Source: an uncultured Blautia sp.
GTDB lineage: Bacteria; Bacillota; Clostridia; Lachnospirales; Lachnospiraceae
DNA length: 12,431 bases
Assembly: GCA_900539525.1 (NCBI GenBank)
Contig: UQCM01000076.1
Coordinates: 1 to 12,431, forward strand
Direction of reading: 5' to 3'
Shown here piece by piece: positions 1-6,251 of this stretch (within the stretch, counting starts at the first letter, position 1; every line of letters starts with the position of its first letter). Below the pieces are notes generated by a model. The model worked only from the letters and a program-made list of their open reading frames with translations, did no database searches and was not told the origin of the DNA. The position numbers were made by a program, and so were the translations under genes.

Positions 1-55
1 TGAACAGGAAGCTCCCACTTCAAAATCTTTGATTTAAGTGGTGGGAGCATGTCAC
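1..55 (+). mobile_element. Right end of an IS200/IS605-family element
   Basis: An imperfect hairpin at 11-48 pairs GCTCCCAC (11-18) with GTGGGAGC (41-48), with a further AAAATC/GATTT pairing inside, and is followed by ATGTCAC. Subterminal hairpins of this kind, just after the end of tnpB, mark the right ends of IS200/IS605 elements in Clostridia. Transposase-gene sequence starts immediately downstream, so the element has inserted into that gene. The exact last base of the element is uncertain (about 50-57), and the rest lies outside the window. Confidence 0.55.
2..37 (+). CDS. Possible C-terminal tail of TnpB (partial)
   Basis: An open frame enters from the left edge and encodes EQEAPTSKSLI before a TAA at 35-37. 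The stop lies inside the right-end hairpin. In IS200/IS605 elements the tnpB 3' end usually overlaps the right-end structure that also forms the 3' end of the guide (omega) RNA, so position and context fit TnpB, an RNA-guided nuclease. Eleven residues cannot establish homology, so this is mostly a contextual call. Confidence 0.35.
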   Translation, partial: EQEAPTSKSLI

Positions 56-56
56 A

Positions 57-341
57 GATGACTTTGTACAAAAGCTTCAGGAGACGATTCACCGAATCAA
101 AGGAAGCCGGGAAATGGAGGGACGTTTTATGATCTTTGAAGAAATGCTGAGAGATGAGCGCGCAGAGGGAAAAGCAGAAGGGAAAGTAGAAGATACCCTT
201 GAACTGCTGAAAGAACTGGGAGAAATTCCGGAGAGTGTCCGGAACAGAATTATGAATGAAAGAAATTTAGAAACACTGACGAAGTGGTTCAGACTGGCAG
301 CAAAAGCAGATTCTTTTGAAGAGTTTCTGAATAACATGTAA
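57..341 (+). pseudogene. 3' remnant of a Rpn-family PD-(D/E)XK nuclease transposase
   Basis: The reading frame is open from position 33 and looks native from about 57, before the first ATG at 114. It reads DDFVQKLQETIHRIKGSREM, then a charged stretch rich in ERAEGKAEGK, then a helical tail ending in EEFLNNM. This is the usual C-terminal pattern of Rpn/PD-(D/E)XK family transposases: a linker helix, an acidic-basic repeat and a terminal helix. The N-terminal nuclease domain, with its catalytic D and ExK residues, is absent because an IS200/IS605 right end lies directly upstream. The ATG at 114 could start a 75-residue peptide, but it has no role I can support. This is best read as an IS-interrupted gene. 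What lies upstream of the element is outside the window. Confidence 0.7.
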
Positions 342-378
342 AAATCTATCTGACGATCAGTAAATCATATCTATGAGT

Positions 379-412
379 GGATATTGTAATGCTGTAGCGT
401 GTTACAATATCC
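379..412. repeat. Perfect 11-bp stem-loop
   Basis: GGATATTGTAA (379-389) is the exact reverse complement of TTACAATATCC (402-412), with a 12-nt loop. It lies 38 bp after the transposase remnant. There is no T-run, so it is not a standard intrinsic terminator. It could be an element end or an attenuating hairpin. I see no gene between 342 and 503. Confidence 0.6.
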
Positions 413-503
413 GGCAATTGTAACAATCATCAAGCCGATTCAGGCAAAGATCAGTTTTAACACCTCGAACTGGCTGACGTGTGAACAGTAACGATCGCTC
501 TAC

Positions 504-551
504 GAGAATATTTGTTCTGGGATTTTTTTGGGACATGTCAGATGTTAGAAT
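504..551 (+). promoter_or_regulatory. Composite promoter 1, upstream of the WYL regulator
   Basis: A dyad GAGAATATTTGTTC (504-517) is followed by TGGGA, a seven-T tract (523-529), GGGACA (530-535) and a -10 TAGAAT (546-551). A -35 placed 17 bp upstream of the -10 would be only TTTTTT. About 45 of 49 bases match the element at 3250-3297, and its spacing equals that of the element at 1798-1845. A perfect 13-bp palindrome, AACAGTAACTGTT (558-570), covers the expected transcription start. The leader to the start codon would be about 180 nt and contains a copy of the structured repeat at 605-660. Confidence 0.65.
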
Positions 552-604
552 AGAATTAACAGTAACTGTTCGGAACCTATTCGCAAAACTGCCTCTCCCG
601 GACG

Positions 605-660
605 TTCATTTTGCTCATGCAGGGCTCTTTCCCTGTAGATTTATCAAATTTGTCTTTGAA
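605..660 (+). repeat. Diverged partial copy of the structured repeat (copy C)
   Basis: This segment matches the first half of the repeat copies at 5973-6090 and 6891-7008, with roughly eight differences in 59 bases. It shares the run TTTTGCTCATGCAGGGCTCT and a GATTTAT-AAATTTG segment. Its hairpin is CAGGG-CTCTTT-CCCTG. The copy lies in the leader between promoter 1 and the WYL start codon, in the same orientation as copy A. Confidence 0.7.
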
Positions 661-740
661 TAGTCATTTTGTGGTCTGTGGATTTTGTGGCGGTGGGTGC
701 CGGGTAAGCCTGGAGTTCAGGGGAAAACGGAAGGTGACAT

Positions 741-1751
741 ATGGCAAAAGGTAGTAATCAAAAATTGAAACTGCTCTTTCTGGCAAAAATTCTTATGGAA
801 CAGACGGATGAGGCACACGGTCTTAGCGTGCGGGAACTGATAGCACAACTTCGAAGCCTGGATATTAACGCAGAGAGAAAGACTATTTATGCGGATTTAG
901 AAGAGCTGCGTCATTTTGGAATGGATATCATCTGCGAACAGGAAGGAAAGAAGTATGATTACAGGATCGGAAAACGTAAATTCGAACTGGCAGAATTAAA
1001 GCTTCTGGTAGATTCTGTCCAGGCAGCAAAGTTTATTACAGAAAAAAAGTCACAGGAGCTGATCCGAAAGCTGGAAGGGCTGGCGAGCGTTAATGAGGCC
1101 GCACAACTGCAGCGCCAGGTCTATATTGCAGGACGCGTGAAGACGGCGAATGAAAAGATTTATTATAATGTAGATAAAATATATTCCGCAATCGGGAAGG
1201 GAGTGAAAATCCGGTTTCAGTATTACAGATGGAATGTGAAGAAAGAAATGGAGCTTCGTCATAATGGCACCTGGTATGAGATCAGTCCCTGGGGTCTGGT
1301 GTGGGATGACGAATATTATTATATGGTGGGATATGAGAGCATTTCAGATAAACAAAAGCATTACCGTGTAGATAAAATGCTGCATATTACACTCACAGAT
1401 CATTTCCGAGAGGGAAGTTTTGAAGCGGCAAATATGCCATCGTATTCGAAAAGGCTCTTTGGAATGTTCAGCGGGGATGTTACGAGAGTGACACTGGAAG
1501 TAAAAAACTCTCTTGTGGGAGTACTCATTGACAGATTTGGAAAAGATATTCCGATTATGCAAAAGGACAGAGAACATTTTGTTACCTGCGTGGATGTAGC
1601 GGTCAGCAGCCAGTTTCTGGGATGGATCATGGCACTGGGGGATGGAATAAAGATCACAGCGCCAGACAGAGTTGTGGAAAGGATGAGAGAAGAGGTGCAG
1701 CAGATCATGAGGATATATTTTAAGGAAGAGCCGGGGGCAACCTCCCGATGA
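741..1751 (+). CDS. WYL-domain transcriptional regulator (HTH-WYL-WCX)
   Basis: This 336-residue protein has the three-part layout of DeoR/YafY-type WYL regulators. A winged helix-turn-helix spans about residues 8-70 and includes SVRELIAQL and RKTIYADLEEL (recognition helix region). A WYL domain spans about 140-220, with ISPWGLVWDDEYYYMVGY and the conserved HYRVDKM. A C-terminal WCX-like domain spans about 240-325. WYL domains sense ligands, including nucleic acids in PafBC and DriD, and family members either activate or repress. The start at 741 is supported by GGAAGGTGAC upstream. Promoter 1 precedes it, and two more copies of the same promoter lie before neighbouring genes, so it probably controls itself and those genes (inference). 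Its length is normal and it is intact. The effector and direction of control are unknown. Confidence 0.88.
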   Translation: MAKGSNQKLKLLFLAKILMEQTDEAHGLSVRELIAQLRSLDINAERKTIYADLEELRHFGMDIICEQEGKKYDYRIGKRKFELAELKLLVDSVQAAKFITEKKSQELIRKLEGLASVNEAAQLQRQVYIAGRVKTANEKIYYNVDKIYSAIGKGVKIRFQYYRWNVKKEMELRHNGTWYEISPWGLVWDDEYYYMVGYESISDKQKHYRVDKMLHITLTDHFREGSFEAANMPSYSKRLFGMFSGDVTRVTLEVKNSLVGVLIDRFGKDIPIMQKDREHFVTCVDVAVSSQFLGWIMALGDGIKITAPDRVVERMREEVQQIMRIYFKEEPGATSR

Positions 1752-1797
1752 ACGAATAGCGGATATAATCGTCAGTATGTGCTTCAGTTGGAAAGAT

Positions 1798-1845
1798 GAG
1801 AACATATGTACGGTGCGTTTTTTTGGACACATAAAATGATAGAAT
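1798..1845 (+). promoter_or_regulatory. Composite promoter 2, upstream of the lipoprotein gene
   Basis: A dyad-like GAGAACATATGTAC (1798-1811) is followed by GGTGCG, seven T (1818-1824), GGACA (1825-1829) and a -10 TAGAAT (1840-1845). From the start of the dyad to the start of the -10 is exactly 42 bp, as in the elements at 504 and 3250, although the sequence between has diverged. A -35 at the normal spacing is absent. Transcription would start near 1852, about 75 nt before the lipoprotein start codon. Confidence 0.55.
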
Positions 1846-1926
1846 AGACCCATAAAACTAAACGATGTCACATCCGGTATATTTGGATTGCGAAACGTAC
1901 AAAAGAAGGAAAGGGGAAAGGATATC

Positions 1927-2766
1927 ATGAAAAAGAAAGTAGTTGCAGTATTGTTAAGTACGGCGGTGGCAGTTGCCATATCTTCCTGCGGAGTGAAACA
2001 GGAGGATTATGATTCTCTGATTCAGGAAAAGCAGGCATTGGAAACACAATTGTCGGGGGTACAGCAGGAACTGTCAGATGTTCAGGCGGATTATTATGGA
2101 TTGGAGCAAAAATATAGAGCTCTGGAATCTGAATATGCACAATATAAAGAGGACATGAAGCCTTTCGAGGAAATGGAGGCAGCAGAGGCTGAGCAGCGAA
2201 AAGCGGAGGCAGAAGCAAAGCAAAAAGAGGAGGAGAATCAGAAAACAGCGGCGGAGGCTGTAAATAAAATATGGAATTATGAGGATGCCACGCTGGCAGA
2301 TGGAGCCACCCGCGAGCTGTATCAGGATGCACTGAAAAAAGTAAAGGCATTGACAGACAAAAATAGAAAATCAGAGCTCATGGAAGCTGTGAACGCTGCA
2401 GACGAGGCATTGGCACAGCAGGAACAGGCGGCAGCTGAAGAGGAAGCAAGGGGTTATGAAACAGGTATTACCTATGATCAGCTTGCACGTACGCCGGATG
2501 ACTATATCGGAAAAAAAGTCAAATTCTCCGGTAAGGTTGTACAGGTTATTGAGGGAGATGATGAAGTGCAGATCCGTCTTGCAGTAAATAAGGATTATGA
2601 CCAGATCCTGTTTTGCGCATATGACTCCAGTATCGTATCTTCCAGAGTTCTGGAGGACGATATCATCACAATTTACGGCATTTCGGCTGGAACGATTTCC
2701 TATCAGTCTACCATGGGTGGCAAGATTACCATACCAAGTGTACTGGTAGAGAAAATCGAGCAGTAA
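1927..2766 (+). CDS. Coiled-coil lipoprotein with a C-terminal OB-like domain
   Basis: This 279-residue predicted surface lipoprotein starts MKKKVVAVLLSTAVAVAISSC, a classic type II signal peptide with lipobox ISSC, so Cys21 would be lipidated. Residues about 27-75 form a heptad-rich coiled coil (QEKQALETQLSGVQQEL). Residues 90-115 are a charged Glu/Ala/Lys helix, and 120-180 are helical. The last ~95 residues, from about ITYDQLARTPDDYIGKKVKF, resemble a small beta-barrel with GKVVQV and a conserved-looking TMGGKITIPSV end. Proteins of this build are common in Firmicutes and are sometimes labelled toxin regulators, without a proven function. I chose the ATG at 1927 over 1888 because a purine-rich GGAAAGG...AGGA lies just upstream and the signal peptide starts there. 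Promoter 2 drives it, and it is probably monocistronic. Confidence 0.85.
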   Translation: MKKKVVAVLLSTAVAVAISSCGVKQEDYDSLIQEKQALETQLSGVQQELSDVQADYYGLEQKYRALESEYAQYKEDMKPFEEMEAAEAEQRKAEAEAKQKEEENQKTAAEAVNKIWNYEDATLADGATRELYQDALKKVKALTDKNRKSELMEAVNAADEALAQQEQAAAEEEARGYETGITYDQLARTPDDYIGKKVKFSGKVVQVIEGDDEVQIRLAVNKDYDQILFCAYDSSIVSSRVLEDDIITIYGISAGTISYQSTMGGKITIPSVLVEKIEQ

Positions 2767-2807
2767 AATATCAGTTTTCAATATTTCCAATGCATAATAC
2801 TCACTCA

Positions 2808-2833
2808 TTAAGCCACTCGTAAGAGTGGCTTAA
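2808..2833 (+). terminator. Stem-loop after the lipoprotein gene
   Basis: TTAAGCCACTC (2808-2818) pairs perfectly with GAGTGGCTTAA (2823-2833) around a GTAA loop. A competing outer pairing uses CTCATTA (2804-2810) and TAATGAG (2843-2849). No strong T-run follows, so termination efficiency is uncertain. The structure also sits at the 3' end of the minus-strand pseudogene that ends at 2840 and may serve both strands. Confidence 0.5.
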
Positions 2834-2839
2834 AATGGC

Positions 2840-3120
2840 TTATAATGAGAAAAGCAAAGTTCCATTTTGTTTTGCATTCTTATATAGTGATTTTGCATGA
2901 TCTGAAATATTTTTCCCAAAAGTAATGTTATAGGGTGTTACGATTCCATCATGAACAATTATATTTTCGAATGGAATAAGGGTTGCGTGAACTACTATAG
3001 GCATGGGAATGCCATCTCGTTATCCTTTCTGGTTTTCCACTGGTTATTACGAATAAAATATTTGTCATTATCGTAACATATGTTGAAATAAAAGCCAACG
3101 GTAAAACCCGAGGGCACAGG
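2840..3120 (-). pseudogene. Frameshifted C-terminal remnant of an unidentified protein
   Basis: Two minus-strand frames join into one protein-like sequence. The upstream frame reads SGFTVGFYFNICYDNDKYF (from about 3110), then WKTRKDNEMAFP. The downstream frame reads PMPIVVHATLIPF, then HDGIVTPYNITFGKNISDHA, and ends at a TAA at 2840-2842. The frames meet at the GGG run of the plus strand (3005-3007). Adding one base there restores a continuous reading of about 90 residues, so a one-base deletion in a homopolymer is the likely lesion. No start codon or ribosome site remains, and the upstream side merges into the hairpin at 3109-3174. I do not recognise the family with certainty and assign no function. 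Confidence 0.55.
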
Positions 3121-3174
3121 TATAACAACCACAGCGTAGCTCGCTACGCCTGCGTTTTTACACCTGTGCTCTCG
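3109..3174. repeat. 66-bp long hairpin (MITE-like or terminator-like)
   Basis: Outer arms CGAGGGCACAGGT (3109-3121) and ACCTGTGCTCTCG (3162-3174) pair at 12 of 13 positions. Inner arms GCGTAGC (3134-3140) and GCTACGC (3143-3149) pair perfectly around a TC loop. The segments between them are partly complementary, so nearly the whole 66 bp folds back on itself. It sits at the broken upstream end of the minus-strand pseudogene. This could be a non-autonomous repeat that inserted there or a strong terminator. Confidence 0.65.
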
Positions 3175-3249
3175 AAAAAGCATCCTCACCGAAACAGTAA
3201 GGTATTTAATGCCGATTATACTGGGGAACAGAGGTTATGTCCACTCAAC

Positions 3250-3297
3250 GAGAATGTTTGTTCTGGGATTCTTTTGGGACATGTCAGGTGTTATAAT
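3250..3297 (+). promoter_or_regulatory. Composite promoter 3, upstream of the membrane protein-nhaC unit
   Basis: A dyad GAGAATGTTTGTTC (3250-3263) is followed by TGGGATTCTTTT, GGGACA (3276-3281) and a perfect -10 TATAAT (3292-3297). The sequence is almost identical to 504-551 and has the same 42-bp spacing from dyad to -10. There is no TTGACA-like -35. Transcription would start near 3304, about 95 nt before the AAGGAGG ribosome site and ATG at 3399. Confidence 0.65.
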
Positions 3298-3398
3298 AAT
3301 AACAGCATGCCGCATAGCAATCTGCGTACATTAACATGCTGCAAAGAGAAATGTTCATGTACGCTTTACAATATTTCAGAAGAAGGAGGTGCAAAAGT

Positions 3399-3695
3399 AT
3401 GGCAATGTATGATTGGAACGGAAATGGAACAAATAAGGATATGGGTGATAATTTTATTGATTATGAAATTCGTGAAGCTATGACAGGCGGAGAAAAACAT
3501 CCCCCCTGTTCCAGCAAAAGAGGAATCTCCACATTCGGAACAGTGATTAGCGTAGCTGCAGGGCTGGTATTGCAGGCGGCAATCTATGTGGCAATGGATA
3601 TCGACGTGGAAAAGGTACCGGTCATTGTGATTGTCATTTTATGGATTGTAATCTCAGTAGCGGCAGGTGTTGTGCTGGATAAGCTTGGGGTGTAG
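3399..3695 (+). CDS. Small two-TM membrane protein with an EF-hand-like N-terminus
   Basis: This 98-residue protein is of unknown function. It opens with MAMYDWNGNGTNKDMGDNF: Asp5, Asn7, Asn9 and Asp14/Asp17 resemble a calcium-binding (EF-hand or dockerin-like) loop. A short hydrophilic stretch follows, then two transmembrane helices: about residues 46-67 (FGTVISVAAGLVLQAAIYVA) and 73-93 (VPVIVIVILWIVISVAAGVV). Small Lachnospiraceae membrane proteins with a similar DxNxxG opening are familiar to me but uncharacterised. I chose the ATG at 3399, not the upstream in-frame ATG at 3336, because AAGGAGG lies 10-16 bases before it and the extra N-terminal residues are not protein-like. It is 34 bp upstream of nhaC and shares promoter 3 with it, which suggests a role linked to ion transport (inference). 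Confidence 0.8.
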   Translation: MAMYDWNGNGTNKDMGDNFIDYEIREAMTGGEKHPPCSSKRGISTFGTVISVAAGLVLQAAIYVAMDIDVEKVPVIVIVILWIVISVAAGVVLDKLGV

Positions 3696-3729
3696 GAATA
3701 AAAGAGAACGGAAAGAAAGGAGTAACAAA

Positions 3730-5025
3730 ATGAAGACAAAGAAAGAGGGAAATGCCATGGCCTTGCTGCCGATCGGCGTGTTTCTGGTGATTTTTTTGGG
3801 GGCGGGGTGCCTGACAGGGGATTTTTACAGCATGCCGGCCATTGTGGGATTTCTGATTGCTCTGTGTGTGGCGTTTATACAGAACCGGAAGACAGGCTTT
3901 GAGGAGAAGATCCGCATTATCGCCGGAGGTGTTGGTGACGAGAATATCATTACCATGTGTCTGATCTTCCTCTGTGCCGGTGCGTTTTCCGGTACGGTGA
4001 CGGCGGCGGGAGGTGTGGAGAGCACCGTGAATCTGGGACTTTCCATACTGCCGACGCATTTTGCAGTGGTGGGGATTTTTATTATCGGCTGTTTTATCTC
4101 TGTTTCCATGGGTACCTCCATGGGGACGATTGCGGCACTTGCGCCGATTGCGGTGGGGATCAGTGAAAAGACGGGGATTTCCATGGCCATCTGTGCCGGG
4201 GCTGTGATGTGCGGAGCGATGTTCGGAGATAATCTCTCCATGATCTCCGACACAACGATTGCTGCAGTCAAGACCCAGGGATGTGAGATGAAGGACAAAT
4301 TCAAGGCGAATTTCCTGATCGTACTTCCGGCTGCTGTGATTACTGTGATCCTGCTGTTTCTGCTCACCAGAAATGCGAAATATGTACCTGCTGAGGCTCT
4401 CGAATACAATATCCTGCAGGTCATTCCCTATCTGCTGGTACTGGCGGGGGCTCTGATCGGAATCAATGTATTTGCCGTGTTGATCGGCGGGACAGTACTG
4501 TCTGCCATTGTCGGCGTGGTCACAGGCGCCCTGGAGCTTTCCCAGGTCTTCGTAAAGATGGGAGAGGGTGTCACAGGGATGTATGATATCACAGTGATTT
4601 CCATCATCGTAGCCTGTATCGTATCTCTTGTCAAAGAATACGGCGGCATCCAGTTTCTTCTTCATGCGATTAAAAAGAGAATCCGCACCGGGAAAGGTGC
4701 GGAGCTGGGGATTGCAGGTCTTTCCCTGCTGGTAGATATGTGTACAGCAAACAATACAGTGGCCATCGTCATGACAGGACCGATCGCGAAGGAGATCAGT
4801 GATGAGTTTGGCGTATCACCCAAAAGAACGGCCTCGCTACTGGATATTTTTACCTCTGTGGGACAGGGGATGATTCCATATGGGGCACAGCTGCTGTCGG
4901 CAGCGGGACTGATGGCGCTGACACCATATGAAATCATGCCGTATCTGTATTATCCGGTTCTGATGGGGATCAGTGCGGTCTGCTTTATCATGCTCGGAAA
5001 AAGAACCAAAGATCAGTCATCCTGA
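3730..5025 (+). CDS. NhaC-family Na+/H+ antiporter
   Basis: This 431-residue polytopic membrane protein has roughly eleven hydrophobic segments. It belongs to the NhaC branch of the ion-transporter superfamily, which exchanges Na+ (or an organic substrate) for protons across the cytoplasmic membrane. Visible family marks are SMGTSMGTIAALAPIAVGIS, then GAMFGDNLSMISDTTIAA (the buried GDxxSxxSDTT loop), and in the second half ANNTVAIVMTGPIAKEIS and DIFTSVGQGMIPYGAQ. The ATG at 3730 follows AAAGGAG at a good distance and gives MKTKKEGNAMALLPIGVFLV. Upstream in-frame codons overlap the preceding gene and are not needed. It is the second gene of the unit driven by promoter 3. Its stop overlaps the tail of the convergent gene by 13 bp. 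The exact substrate cannot be read from sequence, since some NhaC-like proteins exchange malate/lactate or amino-acid-like solutes. Confidence 0.9.
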   Translation: MKTKKEGNAMALLPIGVFLVIFLGAGCLTGDFYSMPAIVGFLIALCVAFIQNRKTGFEEKIRIIAGGVGDENIITMCLIFLCAGAFSGTVTAAGGVESTVNLGLSILPTHFAVVGIFIIGCFISVSMGTSMGTIAALAPIAVGISEKTGISMAICAGAVMCGAMFGDNLSMISDTTIAAVKTQGCEMKDKFKANFLIVLPAAVITVILLFLLTRNAKYVPAEALEYNILQVIPYLLVLAGALIGINVFAVLIGGTVLSAIVGVVTGALELSQVFVKMGEGVTGMYDITVISIIVACIVSLVKEYGGIQFLLHAIKKRIRTGKGAELGIAGLSLLVDMCTANNTVAIVMTGPIAKEISDEFGVSPKRTASLLDIFTSVGQGMIPYGAQLLSAAGLMALTPYEIMPYLYYPVLMGISAVCFIMLGKRTKDQSS

Positions 5026-5906
5026 GTGATCTCCGTCATCTGCTTTGTTTCGTAGTCATAGCGATACGTTTTTCCATAGATGAATACGTTGCAGGATGTG
5101 GACGTAACCTCTGATATAAATACTTCCCCAAAGGCTTCATCTGTGGCGAAAGAAGCCAGCTTTTTACGGTTTGAACCGTTTGGATTGCAGCGGTACAGGG
5201 TCGTATTTCCCACACTGCCCCTGGGGTAGGAGGAGTAGTACAGCTTACCGTTTATGAATCCTTCTTTGAATCCGTAGGAGGTAAGCTTCTTTACCTTTGT
5301 CAGTCCGGCCGGGGTGATTTTATACAGGCTGATCCGGTAGGGGGAAACATCCGACCGGTATTCATTGGCAGCGACCACGTATTTTCCATACCGGTCAGTG
5401 ATGTTGCAGTTGGACATCACCCGTTTGAATTTTGCTGTTTTCATATCAAAGGTGTAGGTCCAGAATTTCCACTGGTCAAAGGACTCTTTAGTAAGAAAAA
5501 TCCGACGCCCGTAAACCGTGCTGATCCGGTAAAACTGGTCTCCCGAGGCGGGCAGGGTCTTTACTTTTGTTTCCCTGCGGCTGGAAAATACATACTTGTA
5601 TAAGACATTCCTTCGCACGTAAAAGGCCTGCCGCCCATTTGCCCAGATGCCATACTCCATAGGTGTGAGCTGGTAATCTCCGTTTTTCTGTGTGGAGATC
5701 ATCAGCTGGTCGGTGACGGCATCTCTTTTAAAATAATAATTTCCGCTGGTGATGACCGATCCGGGGTTGTCGTAGTCGTCCTGCAGCATCCTGTAATCAG
5801 CCGCCTCCGCACGGTTCCTGCCGGTTCCCGGCATCAGAAGGGCGGCCAGTACAAATCCAAAAATCAGCAGAAGGACGCTTTGTGTCTTATGAAATGCTTT
5901 TCTCAT
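5013..5906 (-). CDS. Secreted propeller-like protein of unknown function
   Basis: This is a 297-residue exported protein. It begins MRKAFHKTQSVLLLIFGFV with a long hydrophobic core and a likely signal-peptidase site after AEA (residues about 33-36). The mature part is a string of short Tyr/Phe-rich beta-strand blocks such as GNYYFKRDA, NGRQAFYVRR, GRRIFLTK, NGKLYYSSYP and TTLYRCNPNGSNRKKL. This pattern is typical of DUF5050/TolB-like six-bladed beta-propeller proteins of Clostridia. There is no lipobox, sortase motif or C-terminal anchor, so the product is probably released or loosely wall-associated. An ATG at 5912 is possible, but the one at 5906 stands nine bases from AAAGGAG and is preferred. 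It converges on nhaC with 13-bp overlapping ends and no room for a separate terminator. Ligand unknown. Confidence 0.72.
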   Translation of the reverse strand: MRKAFHKTQSVLLLIFGFVLAALLMPGTGRNRAEAADYRMLQDDYDNPGSVITSGNYYFKRDAVTDQLMISTQKNGDYQLTPMEYGIWANGRQAFYVRRNVLYKYVFSSRRETKVKTLPASGDQFYRISTVYGRRIFLTKESFDQWKFWTYTFDMKTAKFKRVMSNCNITDRYGKYVVAANEYRSDVSPYRISLYKITPAGLTKVKKLTSYGFKEGFINGKLYYSSYPRGSVGNTTLYRCNPNGSNRKKLASFATDEAFGEVFISEVTSTSCNVFIYGKTYRYDYETKQMTEITQDD

Positions 5907-5972
5907 AATCATTCTCTCCTTTCTTACAACTTGACTTTTCTGGTTTCATTCGCAGAATCGCCTCTGCGAGGC

Positions 5973-6090
5973 TTTCCTTTTGCTCATGCAGGGCTCTCGC
6001 CCTATAGATTTATAAAATTTGCCTCCGATGAGCAAGCTCCCCGGGACAAATATAAATCTGCATGACTCTGAACGGTTACAATAAATTGTA
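5973..6090 (+). repeat. Structured intergenic repeat, copy A
   Basis: About 118 bp, nearly identical in inverted orientation to 6891-7008: the first 69 bases differ at only two positions. Internal pairings are TTGCTCAT...ATGAGCAA, AGGGC-TCTC-GCCCT, and a longer pairing of AGATTTATAAAATTTGCCT with the later GGGACAAATATAAATCT. A separate small hairpin, GCCTC-TGC-GAGGC, lies just before it (about 5960-5972). The repeat fills the space between the propeller gene and the surface-protein remnant. Confidence 0.8.
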
Positions 6091-6162
6091 CTACAAAAAC
6101 AGATAAATGTCATTACGCGTCAGAAAAAACAGGGGTTTTAAAAAAAAATTCCGCTTCTGTCA

Positions 6163-6237
6163 TTGACAATAAGGAAATTTGGATTTTCCTGCGTAACAAA
6201 AAATACTACAATGAGGTTAGAAAAGAAACAAAAGGAG
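6163..6237 (+). promoter_or_regulatory. Leader relic of the truncated surface-protein gene
   Basis: TTGACA (6163-6168), TACAAT (6207-6212) and a good ribosome site AAAGGAG (6231-6237) occur in order. The two boxes are 38 bp apart, so they are not one promoter. No in-frame start follows the ribosome site: the ATG at 6211 and the GTG after the site read other frames and stop near 6320. This looks like the 5' end of a gene joined to a distant 3' part by deletion. Confidence 0.3.
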
Positions 6238-6251
6238 CTGCCGGTGCTTCC

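Noticed and set aside
481..663. 60-codon frame in the WYL leader (contains FAHAGLFPCRFIKF)
   Set aside because: It starts before promoter 1, has no ribosome site, and its tail is simply the translation of repeat copy C. The similar peptide at 5880-6065 comes from copy A for the same reason.
1344..1979. 211-codon minus-strand frame across the WYL-lipoprotein region
   Set aside because: It is antisense to the conserved WYL C-terminus and the lipoprotein signal peptide, without a ribosome site.
3634..4665. 343-codon minus-strand frame opposite nhaC
   Set aside because: Low-complexity His/Gln/Arg-rich product typical of antisense translation of membrane helices, with no start signal.
6163..6212. 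TTGACA with TACAAT as a functional promoter
   Set aside because: The boxes are 38 bp apart, far from the 16-18 bp needed, and no intact gene follows.
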